DNA from: Marixanthomonas spongiae
Lineage (GTDB): Bacteria > Bacteroidota > Bacteroidia > Flavobacteriales > Flavobacteriaceae
Assembly (NCBI RefSeq): GCF_003095375.1
Contig: NZ_QEHR01000001.1
Coordinates: 124,001-188,000, forward strand
Direction: 5' to 3'
DNA length: 64,000 nt
The position numbers were made by a program, and so were the translations under genes. The notes under the pieces are model-generated. The model made no database searches. It saw only the letters and a list, made by a program, of their open reading frames with translations, and had not been told where the DNA came from. The number at the start of each line of letters is the position of its first letter. Within the stretch, counting starts at the first letter, position 1. Below are positions 17,702 to 26,860 of this stretch, piece by piece.

Positions 17702-18422
17702 CGCTCTGTATTTTTGTTGCTACTACTTGGTTTCCAAATTGTAAATTGACCAACTTATAGCTTGAAAGCTTATTGTCTTGTTTTGTTTTCTTGTAAAATG
17801 CCTTAAAGTTCTGAAACTTATTGGCTATGGCTTTTGGTTTCCCAAAGAGCACTTTAAAATCATGTTTGCGCAACCGCAGTACAATTTCCCCATTTTGTTG
17901 CTGCTCCAACCCTACAACACTGCTTTTCATAAACGGATCTTGGTCTATGGCAATCAACAATGGGGTCAATTCGGTAAAAAACGATTGCGTTGTTCCCGTA
18001 ATCAACGGTACCCTTGCAGCATACACGGATGACAAAGGCATTTTTTTTCCTTCATCATCAATGTAATAATCGGGTGATGCCGCTACCCTTCCCAAGGGGT
18101 TTCGCTGTGTTATTTTGGCACCGAGTGTTCCTTGTAAATTAATAAACACCTCTGCATTGCGTATCATTTCATTTTTGAGCAGGCGAGACTCCACCTCTTT
18201 CAAAACTACCTTTTCTTTTGGCATGCTCGTAACACTGTCGTGATTTTGTATCAACAATTTATTAACGGTGTGGCGGGTAATGAAAGGGCTGTTTTCTTCT
18301 AAAAATTCCACCTTGGTTTTCGTTAGGTTTCTGCTTTGATTTCGTTGGTTGGTAAAACTGAACAAAAAGACCAGCAAACCAAACAACAGCACGAATTTTA
18401 TGTATTCCCAACTACGCTTCAT
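17691..18422 (-). CDS. ftsQ: Cell division protein FtsQ
   Basis: A bitopic inner-membrane division protein. It has one N-terminal transmembrane segment (YIKFVLLFGLLVFLFSF), then a POTRA-like domain (LEENSPFITRHTVNKLLIQNH, ending in GAKITQRNPLGRVAA) and the beta domain with YYIDDEGKKMPLSS and PLITG. The 243 residues fit FtsQ/DivIB. It links FtsA and FtsZ to the septal synthase through FtsL and FtsB. It overlaps murC by 11 bases on one side and ftsA on the other. Confidence 0.92.
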   Translation of the reverse strand: MKRSWEYIKFVLLFGLLVFLFSFTNQRNQSRNLTKTKVEFLEENSPFITRHTVNKLLIQNHDSVTSMPKEKVVLKEVESRLLKNEMIRNAEVFINLQGTLGAKITQRNPLGRVAASPDYYIDDEGKKMPLSSVYAARVPLITGTTQSFFTELTPLLIAIDQDPFMKSSVVGLEQQQNGEIVLRLRKHDFKVLFGKPKAIANKFQNFKAFYKKTKQDNKLSSYKLVNLQFGNQVVATKIQSDGK

Positions 18423-19764
18423 TTTCTAAACTTTTTTTAACCTTATCCACCTCAACGCCAATGTCTCCAGCACCTGCCATTATTTTCAACCTACAATTTG
18501 ATTGTTTTACGGCTTGGACCAAATCGTTTTTTGATACCAGCTTTTTATGTTCCATATCGATCATTTCCAACAGCCATTTTGAGGTAATGCCTTCCATTGG
18601 GGTTTCTCTTGCCGGATAGATGTCTAGTAGGATCACTTCGTCAAATTGCGCCAAACTTTCAGCAAAACCACCGGCAAAATCTTTTGTCCGGCTGAAAAGA
18701 TGCGGCTGAAACACGATCAATTTCCGCTCATTGGGGTACATTTCTGTAACCGCTTGGTATAGCGCGTTCAATTCGGTGGGGTGATGGGCATAATCGTCTA
18801 TCAACACCACATTATCGGTTTTTAGTTTATAGGTAAACCTACGTTTCACACCTTTAAAGCTTTGTAACGCTTCGGGTAGGCGATGGGTTGGGGAGCCTGC
18901 TAAAATCGCCATACCCAGAGCAGTTACAGCATTGTGTAGGTTGTGTTTTCCTGGTAATTGAAACCGTAAATTTTCTAGGGTCTGTGTTGGGGTTTTTAAG
19001 TTGAACACATATCCCCCTTCTTCTATACGAACTTGCTGCGCTTCATAATTGGCTTCTTCTTCAACGGCAACGGTTTTTCCGTAAAGCGGAAGCCCTTTTT
19101 TGTGCAATAGGTTATCCTTTTCAGAAACCAAGGCCGCAAAATCTTCAAAGGTTTTTTCAAATTCTGAAATATCGCCATAAACGTCCAAATGGTCGGCATC
19201 CATAGAGGTTACGCAAGCAATATCGGGACGCAATTGCATAAAGGAGCGGTCAAACTCGTCTGCCTCGACCACGGTTATTGCTGTTCCGTTGGAAATGAAA
19301 TTGGAGTTGTAATTCTCGGCAATTCCTCCTAAAAAAGCGGTCACCGCCATTCCGGTTTCGGCCAATAAATGCCCCAAAATAGCAGAGGTCGTGGTTTTAC
19401 CGTGCGTTCCGGCAACGGCCAAACAAAAAGTATCTTTGGTTACTTCACCCAAAAGCGTGGCTCGTTTTACGATTTTGTATTCGTTTTCCTGAAACCAAGT
19501 CAAAATTGTACTTTGTTTTACTGCAGGAGTAAACACTACCAGCGTGGTTTTTTTATCATAACCTTTGTTTGAAATCGCATCTACTGAATCTATAAAAGAC
19601 ACCGGAATTCCTTCTTTCTCCAAAGTTTCGGTGATGTGACTTTCCGTTTTATCATAGCCCAACACCTTGTAGCCCTGTAATTTGCAGTACCGGGCCAACG
19701 CACTCATCCCGATACCGCCGATACCGATAAAATAAAGGGTTTGTATGTCGTTTAAATGCTTCAT
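18412..19764 (-). CDS. murC: UDP-N-acetylmuramate-L-alanine ligase
   Basis: Adds L-alanine to UDP-MurNAc with ATP, the first amino-acid step of peptidoglycan synthesis. The 450-residue Mur ligase has the N-terminal UDP-binding fold (LYFIGIGGIGMSALARYCKLQG), the ATP loop VAGTHGKTTTSAILGHLL, the central VEADEFDRSF motif, and the C-terminal domain with DDYAHHPTE typical of MurC. It starts 3 bases after murG ends and overlaps ftsQ. Confidence 0.97.
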   Translation of the reverse strand: MKHLNDIQTLYFIGIGGIGMSALARYCKLQGYKVLGYDKTESHITETLEKEGIPVSFIDSVDAISNKGYDKKTTLVVFTPAVKQSTILTWFQENEYKIVKRATLLGEVTKDTFCLAVAGTHGKTTTSAILGHLLAETGMAVTAFLGGIAENYNSNFISNGTAITVVEADEFDRSFMQLRPDIACVTSMDADHLDVYGDISEFEKTFEDFAALVSEKDNLLHKKGLPLYGKTVAVEEEANYEAQQVRIEEGGYVFNLKTPTQTLENLRFQLPGKHNLHNAVTALGMAILAGSPTHRLPEALQSFKGVKRRFTYKLKTDNVVLIDDYAHHPTELNALYQAVTEMYPNERKLIVFQPHLFSRTKDFAGGFAESLAQFDEVILLDIYPARETPMEGITSKWLLEMIDMEHKKLVSKNDLVQAVKQSNCRLKIMAGAGDIGVEVDKVKKSLENEA

Positions 19765-19767
19765 TTG

Positions 19768-20931
19768 TTATTCTCTAGTATCTTCAGGAATTAATTTTTC
19801 AATTTCTGCAACAATATCATTGGTGGCATTGGGCTTGGCCATTTTTTGGATATTTTCTGAAAGCTGTTTTTGTTTTGCCGAAGAAGCAAGCAACGCTGAA
19901 AATTCAGCTTCAAAACGGTCTTCCAGTTCATTTTCCTTCAATAAAATTGCGGCATTGTTTTCTGAAACCGCTTGGGCGTTCTTGGTTTGATGGTCTTCGG
20001 CGACATTGGGTGACGGGATAAATATCACCGGTTTGCCTACCAAGCACAATTCAGAAACCGAAAGTGCCCCAGCCCTTGAAATAATGAAATCTGCCGCTGC
20101 GTAAGCCAAATCCATTCTGTTTAAAAACGCATGAACCTGTATTAATCCTGAGGTTTTACTTTTATAAAGTTCTTCATAAAGCTTGCCGCACTGCCAAATT
20201 ACCTGAACATGCTTTTCTTCAAAAAACGAACGAGACGTATCGATCAATTGGTTTATTCTTTTTGCGCCCAAACTTCCGCCCAAGACCAACAATGTCTTTT
20301 TACTGGAATCAAGGTTGAAAAATTGGTGCGCTTCGCTCCTTTTTCCTGTCTTGTCGGCTCGTCTGACGCTCTCATCCGGGCCGGCAGGTGGGCTGGAAAT
20401 ATTCAATAAATCCTGTCTAACTGGATTTCCGGTCAGCACTATTTTTTCAGCAGGGAAAAATTGCTCCATACCTTGATAGGCCACGCAAATGGTTTGCACT
20501 TTGCTGCTCAGCCATTTATTGGTGATTCCCGCATGGCTGTTCTGTTCTTGAATAACGCAAGGAATCCCTTCATGCGAGGCAGTTCGCAAAAGCGGAGCGC
20601 TGGCATATCCGCCTGTGCCAATGGCCACTGTGGGTTTGAATTTTTTAATTATTTTTCTCGATTTTACCAAGCTTGATATCAATTTAAAGGGAAACATCAG
20701 GTTCTTTAAACTTAATTTTCGTTGCAATCCTGAAATCCACAAGCCTTCAATTTCATAACCAGCTTGCGGTACTTTTTCCATCTCCATACGGTCTTTGGCG
20801 CCTACGAACAGAAATTTTGCTTCGGGATACCGCTGCCGAAGTTCATCTGCAATGGCAATGGCAGGATAGATATGCCCGCCGGTTCCGCCACCGCTGATAA
20901 TGAATCGATATGTTGACTTGTTTTGTTTAAT
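19768..20931 (-). CDS. murG: UDP-GlcNAc transferase MurG (lipid II synthesis), probable AUU start
   Basis: Transfers GlcNAc from UDP-GlcNAc to lipid I, giving lipid II, on the inner face of the membrane. The first in-frame ATG (20787) would remove the essential N-terminal motif [22 protein letters not shown]. The frame stays open upstream to a TAA at 20941-20943, and no ATG, GTG or TTG occurs in between. The likeliest start is ATT at 20931, giving [19 protein letters not shown] (20934) and ATA (20940) are alternatives. The C-terminal domain has [13 protein letters not shown] and [23 protein letters not shown]. Length is about 387 residues, longer than usual because of a GC-rich in-frame insertion of 16-18 residues (about 20340-20392, reading [16 protein letters not shown]) after the NISS segment. 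Confidence 0.9.
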   Translation of the reverse strand: MKQNKSTYRFIISGGGTGGHIYPAIAIADELRQRYPEAKFLFVGAKDRMEMEKVPQAGYEIEGLWISGLQRKLSLKNLMFPFKLISSLVKSRKIIKKFKPTVAIGTGGYASAPLLRTASHEGIPCVIQEQNSHAGITNKWLSSKVQTICVAYQGMEQFFPAEKIVLTGNPVRQDLLNISSPPAGPDESVRRADKTGKRSEAHQFFNLDSSKKTLLVLGGSLGAKRINQLIDTSRSFFEEKHVQVIWQCGKLYEELYKSKTSGLIQVHAFLNRMDLAYAAADFIISRAGALSVSELCLVGKPVIFIPSPNVAEDHQTKNAQAVSENNAAILLKENELEDRFEAEFSALLASSAKQKQLSENIQKMAKPNATNDIVAEIEKLIPEDTRE

Positions 20932-21080
20932 GATTTCTATTTATTGTCTTTTTTTCAATTTTTGAGCTACGCGTCCAGCAGGCTGAGTTTCGAATTTCGA
21001 TTTTACTGGGCTCTGCGTTTTAACAGGTTGCTGTTCAAATTATCTTTTCCAATTAACTTTATCCGTTATTTCTTATCTAT

Positions 21081-21157
21081 ATTTTGTATTTCATATTTCG
21101 TACTTCGTATTTACAACTTCGTCATTCGTACCGCGTCATTCGCATTTCATATTTTAT
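21081..21157. repeat. Degenerate 7-bp repeat array between murG and ftsW
   Basis: The 77 bases divide into exactly eleven heptamers close to AYTTCGT (for example ATTTCGT, ACTTCGT, CATTCGT) and end directly at the ftsW stop codon at 21158. Further similar heptamers (TTTCGAA, TTTCGAT) occur near 20988. The whole gap 20932-21157 holds no gene and is unusual inside an otherwise tight operon. Confidence 0.75.
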
Positions 21158-22351
21158 TTAAATTGTTTCGCTTAAAATATCAAGCGGATTTTCCTCACTT
21201 TCTTCTTTTTCTTTCTTTATTTGCCGGTTAGCACTCACGCTCAATACCATACCCACGGCCAAGCAGGTCATCCAGATGGAGCTTCCCCCGCTACTTATCA
21301 ACGGTAGGGTTTGTCCTGTTACTGGAAACAGCTCTACGGCAACGGCCATATTGATCAAAGCTTGAAACACGATGGGCAAGCCTACCCCTATAACCAATAG
21401 TGTTCCGAAAACAGAACTGGATTTATGTGCCACAATGAGCAACCTGAACAGTAAAAACAGGTATAAAAACATTAAGAACATGGCGCCTACCAAACCAAAT
21501 TCCTCTACAATAATCGCGTAAATAAAATCGGAGGAGGACTGTGGCAAAAAGTTTTTCTGAACGCTCTTTCCGGGGCCCAAGCCTGAAATGCCGCCAGAAG
21601 CAATGGCGATTTTGGCTTTTTCAATTTGGTAATCGGCTTCGGTGTCCTTCCCGTCGGCATAGTTTTCTACCCGGCTAATCCACGTATCAACCCGATTGGG
21701 AAACACGCCCGGGAATGCTTTTGCGGTTAAAACAAATAAAGTTAAACACAGTAAACCTGCGCCTAAAATGACACCTAAATATTTTATTGGATATCCTCCC
21801 ACAAATACCAGTACTACGACCATCGCAAATATAATCGCCGTAGTCGAAAAATTGGCTGGAAGTATTAACGCCAATACAATAAATACCGGTAACCAAAGCG
21901 GAAGCAACGTTTCTTTAAAGGTTACGGTTTTGTCTTTTATTTTAGATAAATACCGCGCTACATAGGTTAACAACACAACAGCAGCCAAGGTAGAAGTCTG
22001 GAAGGTTACCCCAACAAATGGTACGCGTATCCAGCGGCTGGCATTGGCGCCGTCGATGGTCGTTCCTTGCCCCAGGGTCAACAATAACAGCACAATAACC
22101 AACGGTAATGCAATAATGGACAAGCCCCTAAAGTAATGGAAGGGTATTTTATGGATCCCGTATAAAATGGCGAATCCCAACAAGAGGTGTGCCAAATGTT
22201 TCAACAAGTAGGGCAAGGTGTTTCCATCGCCGTACAGGTATGCCAAATTACTACTGGCACTATACACAGGCAAAAAGGAAAATACGGCCAATAGCGCCAC
22301 AATGGCCCATATTACCCGATCGCCTTTTATATGTTGAAATATTTGCCGCAT
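21158..22351 (-). CDS. ftsW: Septal peptidoglycan glycosyltransferase FtsW
   Basis: SEDS-family membrane protein (397 residues, about ten transmembrane segments) that polymerises glycan at the septum with FtsI. Visible features are the N-terminal membrane segment VIWAIVALLAVFSFLPVYSAS, the GANASRWIRVP loop typical of SEDS proteins, the PQSSSDFIYAIIVEEFGLVG motif, and the conserved ending TGQTLPLISSGGSSIWMTCLAVG. It follows murD by 20 bases. The gap to murG is filled by heptamer repeats. Confidence 0.95.
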   Translation of the reverse strand: MRQIFQHIKGDRVIWAIVALLAVFSFLPVYSASSNLAYLYGDGNTLPYLLKHLAHLLLGFAILYGIHKIPFHYFRGLSIIALPLVIVLLLLTLGQGTTIDGANASRWIRVPFVGVTFQTSTLAAVVLLTYVARYLSKIKDKTVTFKETLLPLWLPVFIVLALILPANFSTTAIIFAMVVVLVFVGGYPIKYLGVILGAGLLCLTLFVLTAKAFPGVFPNRVDTWISRVENYADGKDTEADYQIEKAKIAIASGGISGLGPGKSVQKNFLPQSSSDFIYAIIVEEFGLVGAMFLMFLYLFLLFRLLIVAHKSSSVFGTLLVIGVGLPIVFQALINMAVAVELFPVTGQTLPLISSGGSSIWMTCLAVGMVLSVSANRQIKKEKEESEENPLDILSETI

Positions 22352-22371
22352 TGATTTTTCCGTCTTCTTAT

Positions 22372-23742
22372 TTATAATTGTCTTACTGCTTCTTTAAATT
22401 GCCTTCCCCTATCTTCATAATTTGTGAACAGGTCGAAACTGGCACAGGCTGGAGAAAGAAGTACATTATCCCCGCGTTCTGCCAAGCGATATGCGATTTT
22501 AACCGCTTCCTGCATGGATTGCGTTTCCACCAACATATCGACGATGTTCCCAAACTGTTTGGTCAGTTTTTCATTGTCGACGCCCAGACACACAATTGCT
22601 TTTACTTTTTCGTTAACCAATGGCAATAAATCGGTGTAATCGTTGCCTTTGTCCACGCCGCCCACGATCCAGACCGTTGGGCTTTCCATACTGTCCAATG
22701 CGTAAAATGTGGCATTTACATTGGTGGCCTTAGAATCGTTGATGTACATCACGTTGTTTATTTTCAATACTTTTTCAAGCCGGTGCTCCACACCCTGAAA
22801 TCGTTCCATGGATTCACGAATTGTCGCCTTTCGTATTTTCAGCAGTTTAGCGACAGTAGAAGCCGCCATTGCATTTTTTGTATTGTGTTCTCCCTGTAAC
22901 CCAATAGTTTTTATTGCCATAGTAAATTTATTGTTATCTATTGTTAGTATTATTTCGTTGTTTTTTATATAAGCGCCTTGCTTCAGTTCTTTCTTTGCTG
23001 AAAAAGGCAGTAATCGAGATTGCAGCGGGTGTTCCGAAAGCCATTCTGTGATCACTTCATCATCTGCATCGTAAATGAAGTAATCGTCAGCCGTTTGATT
23101 CATCGCTATCCTGAATTTTGCTGCGATATACTTGCTGAAATCATGGTCATACCTATTTAAATGATCGGGCGTTATATTTGTTAAAACAGCTATGTGCGGA
23201 GCGAAGGTTTCAATTCCGTCCAACTGAAAGCTGCTCAGCTCCAGCACATAGTTTGTAAATGTTTCTTCAGAAACCTGTTCGGCAAAACTCTTTCCTATGT
23301 TGCCGCCCAATGCAACGTTTAAGCCACCGTTTTTGAGCACTTCATAGGTGAGGGTCGCTGTTGTGGTTTTTCCGTTGCTCCCGGTGATCCCTACAATGGT
23401 AGCATCGGTAAATTTTGAAGCGAATTCAATTTCAGAAATCACTTTAATTCCTTCATTTTTCAGCTTTTTAACAATTGGTACCGTATCGGGAATCCCCGGG
23501 CTTTTCATTACCACGGTTGCCGAAAGGATCTTTTCTTCCGTATGGCCCCCTTCTTCCCACTCAATCTCATGATGTTCAAGAACTTGTTTGTACGTTTCTT
23601 TTAGTTGCCCGAAGTCTGAAACAAAGACTTCAAATCCTTTTTTCTTTCCTAATAGTGCGGTTCCTACTCCACTTTCACCGGCTCCTAAAATCACTAACCG
23701 AGCGATTTTCGATTTTCGATTTTCGATTTTCGATTTACACAT
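22372..23742 (-). CDS. murD: UDP-N-acetylmuramoyl-L-alanine-D-glutamate ligase
   Basis: Adds D-glutamate to UDP-MurNAc-L-Ala. The 456-residue Mur ligase has the N-terminal UDP fold LVILGAGESGVGTALLGKKKG, the ATP loop GITGSNGKTTTATLTYEVL, and the central LNITPDHLNRYDHDF block with the C-terminal NDSKATN motif. Conserved sequence begins at ARLVILG; the residues before it (MCKSKIENRKSKI) are encoded by a 7-bp repeat array and are not a natural MurD N-terminus. The ATG at 23742 lies within the last codons of the four-helix-bundle gene (8-base overlap). No other ATG precedes the Rossmann motif, so this start is forced unless a rare start is used. Confidence 0.95.
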   Translation of the reverse strand: MCKSKIENRKSKIARLVILGAGESGVGTALLGKKKGFEVFVSDFGQLKETYKQVLEHHEIEWEEGGHTEEKILSATVVMKSPGIPDTVPIVKKLKNEGIKVISEIEFASKFTDATIVGITGSNGKTTTATLTYEVLKNGGLNVALGGNIGKSFAEQVSEETFTNYVLELSSFQLDGIETFAPHIAVLTNITPDHLNRYDHDFSKYIAAKFRIAMNQTADDYFIYDADDEVITEWLSEHPLQSRLLPFSAKKELKQGAYIKNNEIILTIDNNKFTMAIKTIGLQGEHNTKNAMAASTVAKLLKIRKATIRESMERFQGVEHRLEKVLKINNVMYINDSKATNVNATFYALDSMESPTVWIVGGVDKGNDYTDLLPLVNEKVKAIVCLGVDNEKLTKQFGNIVDMLVETQSMQEAVKIAYRLAERGDNVLLSPACASFDLFTNYEDRGRQFKEAVRQL

Positions 23743-23751
23743 TACGATATA
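23703..23751. repeat. 7-bp repeat array spanning the murD start codon
   Basis: Seven consecutive heptamers on the plus strand: CGATTTT four times (23703-23730), then CGATTTA, CACATTA and CGATATA. The murD start codon and its first dozen codons are inside the array. Because 7 is not a multiple of 3, gain or loss of a unit would shift the frame from the present ATG. Confidence 0.85.
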
Positions 23752-24106
23752 TACTACTTTTTACAGTTTTTATTGATGCGACTGTAATCGATAACAATTC
23801 ATTTGCTTCACTGTGTAATCGCTTTATTTCTTGGTGTTCCTTATCACTTATTTCCAAGAGGACTTCTAACCAGAACATGCTTTCATCAGCTTCTTCTTCA
23901 ACAATTTTTAACTTGTTCAAAAAATCCCTATCAGATTTCCCTCTACACGCTGCCCGATAATTTGCTCCAACTGAACTTGAACTTCTAATTAACTGGTTGC
24001 AATACGCATTGTATTCTCTCGATAAAGGAAACTTTGTACATAATTTTCCAGTATCTACAGCAAATCGAAACATTCTTTTTTTTAATTCATTTTTCATTAA
24101 ATTCAA
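23735..24106 (-). CDS. Four-helix-bundle protein (23S rRNA intervening-sequence family)
   Basis: A 123-residue protein of the S23/IVP four-helix-bundle family, first known from open reading frames inside 23S rRNA intervening sequences and common as scattered single genes in Bacteroidota. Family landmarks are FAVDTGKLCTKFPLSREYN, NQLIRSSSSVGANYRAACRGKS, and FLNKLKIVEEEADESMFWLEVL. Its molecular role is unknown; relatives include the Avd subunit of diversity-generating retroelements. It sits between mraY and murD, where the dcw order normally has nothing. Heptamer repeats lie on both sides in opposite orientation. Its last codons overlap the murD start. It looks inserted, but it is in the operon's direction and does not break it. 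Confidence 0.9.
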   Translation of the reverse strand: MNLMKNELKKRMFRFAVDTGKLCTKFPLSREYNAYCNQLIRSSSSVGANYRAACRGKSDRDFLNKLKIVEEEADESMFWLEVLLEISDKEHQEIKRLHSEANELLSITVASIKTVKSSIYRNV

Positions 24107-24121
24107 TTAAATCAAATCCCT

Positions 24122-24156
24122 CATTCGTAAATCGTCATTCATAAATCGTACTTCGT
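24122..24156. repeat. 7-bp repeat array between mraY and the four-helix-bundle gene
   Basis: Five heptamers: CATTCGT, AAATCGT, CATTCAT, AAATCGT, ACTTCGT, ending 2 bases before the mraY stop at 24159. TAAATCG here is the reverse complement of CGATTTA in the array on the other side of the four-helix-bundle gene. Confidence 0.75.
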
Positions 24157-24158
24157 GT

Positions 24159-25394
24159 CTATCTAATTTTAAGCGTCACAATAGTCAGAATCGCTAGGAA
24201 AATTCCTATAATCCAAAACCGGGTCACAATTTTACTTTCGTGAAACCCTTTTACTTGATAATGATGATGTAAAGGCGACATTCTGAAAATGCGTTTCCCT
24301 TCACCAAATTTTTTCTTCGTGTATTTAAACCATCCTACTTGTAGCACTACTGAAAGGTTTTCCATCAAAAATATTCCGCAGAGAATGGGGATTAACCACT
24401 CTTTCCTGATAGCAATGGCCATAACAGCGATGATCCCTCCAATGGTGAGACTCCCCGTGTCTCCCATAAATACTTGGGCCGGATAGGCGTTGTACCATAA
24501 AAATCCGATGAGTGCTCCTACAAAAGCTGTTATGAAAATAGTGAGTTCTCCCGTATTTGGTATGTACATAATATTCAAGTAATCTGAAAAAATAACATTA
24601 CCGGAAACCCAAGCGAAAATGGCGAGGGTAATCCCGATAATAGCCGAAGACCCAGCTGCCAGACCATCGATTCCATCCGTGAGATTGGCACCGTTTGAAA
24701 CAGCAGTGATGATAAAAATTACGATTGGAATAAAAATGACCCATACATATTTGGTGTATTCTTCGCCTGCCCAACTGATTAATTTTTCATAATTAAACTC
24801 GTTTTCCTTAACAAAAGGAATGGTGGTCAACAGGGTTTTTTCTTCAGGGCTAAATTCTTTTTTTGATTTATCTGCCGCTACAAGTTCTGTACTGTCCGTG
24901 GCAGGAATGGTTTTGCGCTTTACCGTGACGCCGGGATGCAAATACATGGTCACACCAACAAATATCCCCAAGCCTATCTGTCCAATTATTTTGAATTTCC
25001 CTGGCAATCCGGCTTTATCGTTTTTAAACTTTTTAAGATAATCGTCTATAAAACCAATGATTCCCATCCAGATCGTGGTTACGATCAACATGATCACATA
25101 GATGTTTTCCAGTTTAGCGAACAAGAGAACGGGGATCAAGGTGGCCAAAATAATGATGATGCCACCCATGGTTGGGGTTCCTGCTTTTTCATTTTGGCCC
25201 TCTAGCCCTAAATCACGTATTTGTTCCCCCATTTGCTGGCGCTGTAGGTATTTGATGATTTTTTTTCCGTAAACCGTTGCAATAAACAAGGATAAAATAA
25301 CCGACAAAGCCGCTCGGAACGTAATAAACCCAAAAAGGCTCGCTCCCGGAAGCTGGTATTCTTTTTCTAAGTATTCAAACAAGTAATACAGCAT
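24159..25394 (-). CDS. mraY: Phospho-N-acetylmuramoyl-pentapeptide transferase
   Basis: Integral membrane enzyme that moves phospho-MurNAc-pentapeptide to undecaprenyl phosphate, making lipid I. Conserved motifs are the Asp pair in [46 protein letters not shown] and the HHHYQVKG loop. The length of 411 residues exceeds E. coli MraY (360) by an internal polar insertion around residues 160-210, which is common in Bacteroidota. It lies 2 bases after murE and is separated from murD by the four-helix-bundle gene. Confidence 0.96.
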   Translation of the reverse strand: MLYYLFEYLEKEYQLPGASLFGFITFRAALSVILSLFIATVYGKKIIKYLQRQQMGEQIRDLGLEGQNEKAGTPTMGGIIIILATLIPVLLFAKLENIYVIMLIVTTIWMGIIGFIDDYLKKFKNDKAGLPGKFKIIGQIGLGIFVGVTMYLHPGVTVKRKTIPATDSTELVAADKSKKEFSPEEKTLLTTIPFVKENEFNYEKLISWAGEEYTKYVWVIFIPIVIFIITAVSNGANLTDGIDGLAAGSSAIIGITLAIFAWVSGNVIFSDYLNIMYIPNTGELTIFITAFVGALIGFLWYNAYPAQVFMGDTGSLTIGGIIAVMAIAIRKEWLIPILCGIFLMENLSVVLQVGWFKYTKKKFGEGKRIFRMSPLHHHYQVKGFHESKIVTRFWIIGIFLAILTIVTLKIR

Positions 25395-25396
25395 GG

Positions 25397-26860
25397 TTAT
25401 TTATCTAAAGCGGTTAAAAATTCGGTTACAATTTTAAAATCGTCAAAATCTATTCGTTCGCCATTTATTTCTTGATAGGTTTCATGCCCCTTTCCGGCAA
25501 TTAGTATAATGTCGTTCTCATTGGCCATCTGGCAGGCACTTTTAATCGCTTGCTTTCTATTGGTTATGGAAACGGTTTTTTTGAAATGTTCGGCAGGGAC
25601 GCCTGCTTCCACTTCTTCTATAATTTTATCAGGATTTTCCGTTCGGGGGTTGTCGCTCGTAAACACCACTTTCGTGCTCAAAGTGGCGGCAATTTTGCCC
25701 ATAATTGGTCTTTTGGTCGCATCACGGTCGCCGCCGCAGCCAACTACGGTTATTAAGTCTTCGTTTCCGGTGCGGATGCTGTTAATGGTTTGCAATACGT
25801 TTTTTAGGGCGTCGGGCGAATGTGCATAATCAACAATAGCAGTAATCTTTTTTTCTGAAACCATATATTGAAAGCGGCCGTCCACACTGTTTAACGTGCT
25901 CATGAGCTGAAGCAGTTTCATCGTTTCCATTCCTAAAATGTCGGCAGCTCCAAAAATGGCCAGCATATTATAGGCGTTAAAGGTCCCAATTAATTTTACC
26001 CATATTTCATTGTTGTTAATTTTCAACAATAAGCCGGTAAAATTATTTTCCAATATTTGGGCTTTGTAGTCTGCATGGGTTTTAAGGGCGTAGGTATATT
26101 TTTTTGCACGGGTGTTCTGGAGCATAAAGCCTCCGTTTTTATCATCTCCATTGGTCAAGGCAAAAGCCGTTTTTGGCAATTGGTCGAAAAACTGCTTTTT
26201 CACATCCCGATATTCTTTGAAATTTTTATGATAATCCAAATGCTCGTGCGTGAGGTTGGTAAAAATCCCGCCTGCAAAATGCAAGCCTTCGGTACGTTTT
26301 TGATGGATGCCGTGCGAGCTCACTTCCATAAAGCAATATTCCACCCCAGCCTCGACCATTTCTTGCAAATACTGGTTTATAGTAAGCGAATCTGGTGTAG
26401 TGCGTTTTGCCTCGTAACGCGTATCGTCCACCATAACTTTTACAGTGGAAATCAACCCTGTTTTATGACCGGCAGCGGCAAACAGATCGTACAACAAAGT
26501 TGAAATAGTGGTTTTTCCGTTGGTGCCGGTAATACCCACCAGTTTTAATTTTTCTGAAGGATTTTCATAATAATTTGCCGCCAATAAAGCCAAGGCTTTG
26601 TGCGTATCGGCCACTTGAATATATGTTATTCCATTGATAATCGTTTTGGGAAGTGTTTCGCAGATAATGACCAACGCTCCTTGTTCCGAAGCTTTTAAAA
26701 TATAATCGTGCCCATCTGCAACCGTTCCTTTTATGGCAACAAAAACATCGTTGAGGCCAACGTTTCGTGAATCGAATTCAATATTCCGCACGGCCACACC
26801 GGTGCTTCCTATTGTTTTTTCAATAGGTATCCTGTACAATATGTCTTTTAGTACAATCAC
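25397..26860 (-). CDS. murE: UDP-MurNAc-tripeptide synthetase (meso-diaminopimelate type)
   Basis: Adds the third stem-peptide residue. The ATP loop is [19 protein letters not shown], and the C-terminal domain has the DNPR motif ([14 protein letters not shown]) that marks MurE enzymes selecting meso-diaminopimelate, the expected residue in this phylum. The 487 residues are a normal length. Its start overlaps the ftsI stop by 4 bases. Confidence 0.96.
   Translation of the reverse strand: MIVLKDILYRIPIEKTIGSTGVAVRNIEFDSRNVGLNDVFVAIKGTVADGHDYILKASEQGALVIICETLPKTIINGITYIQVADTHKALALLAANYYENPSEKLKLVGITGTNGKTTISTLLYDLFAAAGHKTGLISTVKVMVDDTRYEAKRTTPDSLTINQYLQEMVEAGVEYCFMEVSSHGIHQKRTEGLHFAGGIFTNLTHEHLDYHKNFKEYRDVKKQFFDQLPKTAFALTNGDDKNGGFMLQNTRAKKYTYALKTHADYKAQILENNFTGLLLKINNNEIWVKLIGTFNAYNMLAIFGAADILGMETMKLLQLMSTLNSVDGRFQYMVSEKKITAIVDYAHSPDALKNVLQTINSIRTGNEDLITVVGCGGDRDATKRPIMGKIAATLSTKVVFTSDNPRTENPDKIIEEVEAGVPAEHFKKTVSITNRKQAIKSACQMANENDIILIAGKGHETYQEINGERIDFDDFKIVTEFLTALDK

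Noticed and set aside
23735-24106. Avd subunit of a diversity-generating retroelement
   Set aside because: The protein belongs to the same superfamily, but there is no reverse transcriptase, template repeat or variable repeat in the window.
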